A program made the position numbers and the translations under genes. A stretch of 44,541 bases of DNA from Welwitschia mirabilis (lineage: Eukaryota > Gnetophyta > Gnetopsida > Welwitschiales), in the NCBI GenBank assembly GCA_051453625.1, contig JBOZIK010000001.1, forward strand, positions 29,796,565 to 29,841,105, given 5' to 3'. Positions 44,344-44,541 of the stretch are shown here, one piece after another (position 1 is the first letter of the stretch; each line of letters begins with the position of its first letter). Under the pieces are notes generated by a model, which saw only the letters and a list, made by a program, of their open reading frames with translations, was not told the origin of the DNA and did not search any database.

Positions 44344-44541
44344 TTCATGGGTATCTCTCCAGCAAACACAGTAGGAACATTCAAACTACAATTCTTTAAG
44401 GTAATAAACTCGACTAACCAAAGAACCATTCGATGTTTTCTGGTTGTCTTGTCTGAAATTCAATGTTGAGCTATGTATAATTCTATAAAAGTTTATCTCA
44501 ATCGGTTTCTATTATTTTTAAAAGACATTATACTAATATTT

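Larger units (their letters stand above)
43107..44541 (+). mobile_element. CACTA (En/Spm-type) transposon end, rest outside window
   Basis: CACTACAAGAAA at 43107-43118 is the classic plant CACTA terminus. It is followed by subterminal repeats of AAGGC(A/G)TTT in both directions: a perfect 26-bp palindrome at 43130-43155, an imperfect one at 43224-43248, and single words near 43277 and 43294. ACT at 43104-43106 would be one copy of the 3-bp target duplication. No opposite end (TTTCTTGTAGTG) is seen before 44541, so the element extends to the right or is truncated. No transposase is visible. The SINE candidate and the GST exon lie inside this span. Confidence 0.75.

Overview
The window looks like plant nuclear DNA, very AT-rich and poor in CpG, and almost wholly built from old, nested, decayed transposable elements. 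I see no intact host gene. The only host-type coding sequence is a broken first exon of a tau-class glutathione S-transferase on the minus strand at the right edge (44010-44343). The plant call rests on Sirevirus-like Ty1/copia elements with Met-tRNA primer sites, Athila-like Ty3/gypsy gag and primer sites, a CACTA terminus of plant type, and the tau GST. I cannot name the species.

Layout. 1-2930: 5' part of a minus-strand copia element (integrase start, protease, gag start, decayed primer site, one 1417-bp LTR with a repeat array in U3). 2931-8965: non-coding repeats, including copy A of a dispersed LTR-like repeat (about 4150-5135) and two assembly gaps. 8966-12400: a badly decayed plus-strand copia relic. 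14079-22749: a complete but dead plus-strand Sirevirus-like element with both LTRs, primer site, gag, protease, integrase, RT, RNase H, a third ORF after pol, and a polypurine tract. 22750-34130: a cluster of Athila-like gypsy relics, with two gag copies, four decayed primer sites and three related LTRs, the middle one inverted. 34130-40250: AT-rich sequence with a 63-bp tandem duplication and an array of about 36-bp units. 40255-41520: an L1-type LINE relic. 42127-43106: copy B of the dispersed repeat, interrupted by a CACTA end at 43107 that leads towards a tRNA-like SINE candidate and the GST exon.

The genes do not work together as a pathway; the window records successive insertions followed by decay. 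Most visible disabling changes are C-to-T or G-to-A transitions, as expected of long-methylated DNA. The clearest case is the U3 array of the 14-22 kb element: its twelve words per LTR are explained as GACGTC-core palindromes whose central CpG was lost, often on opposite strands in the two LTRs. Seven runs of N are assembly gaps; two of the four 100-N gaps have repeated flanks and appear to hide no sequence.
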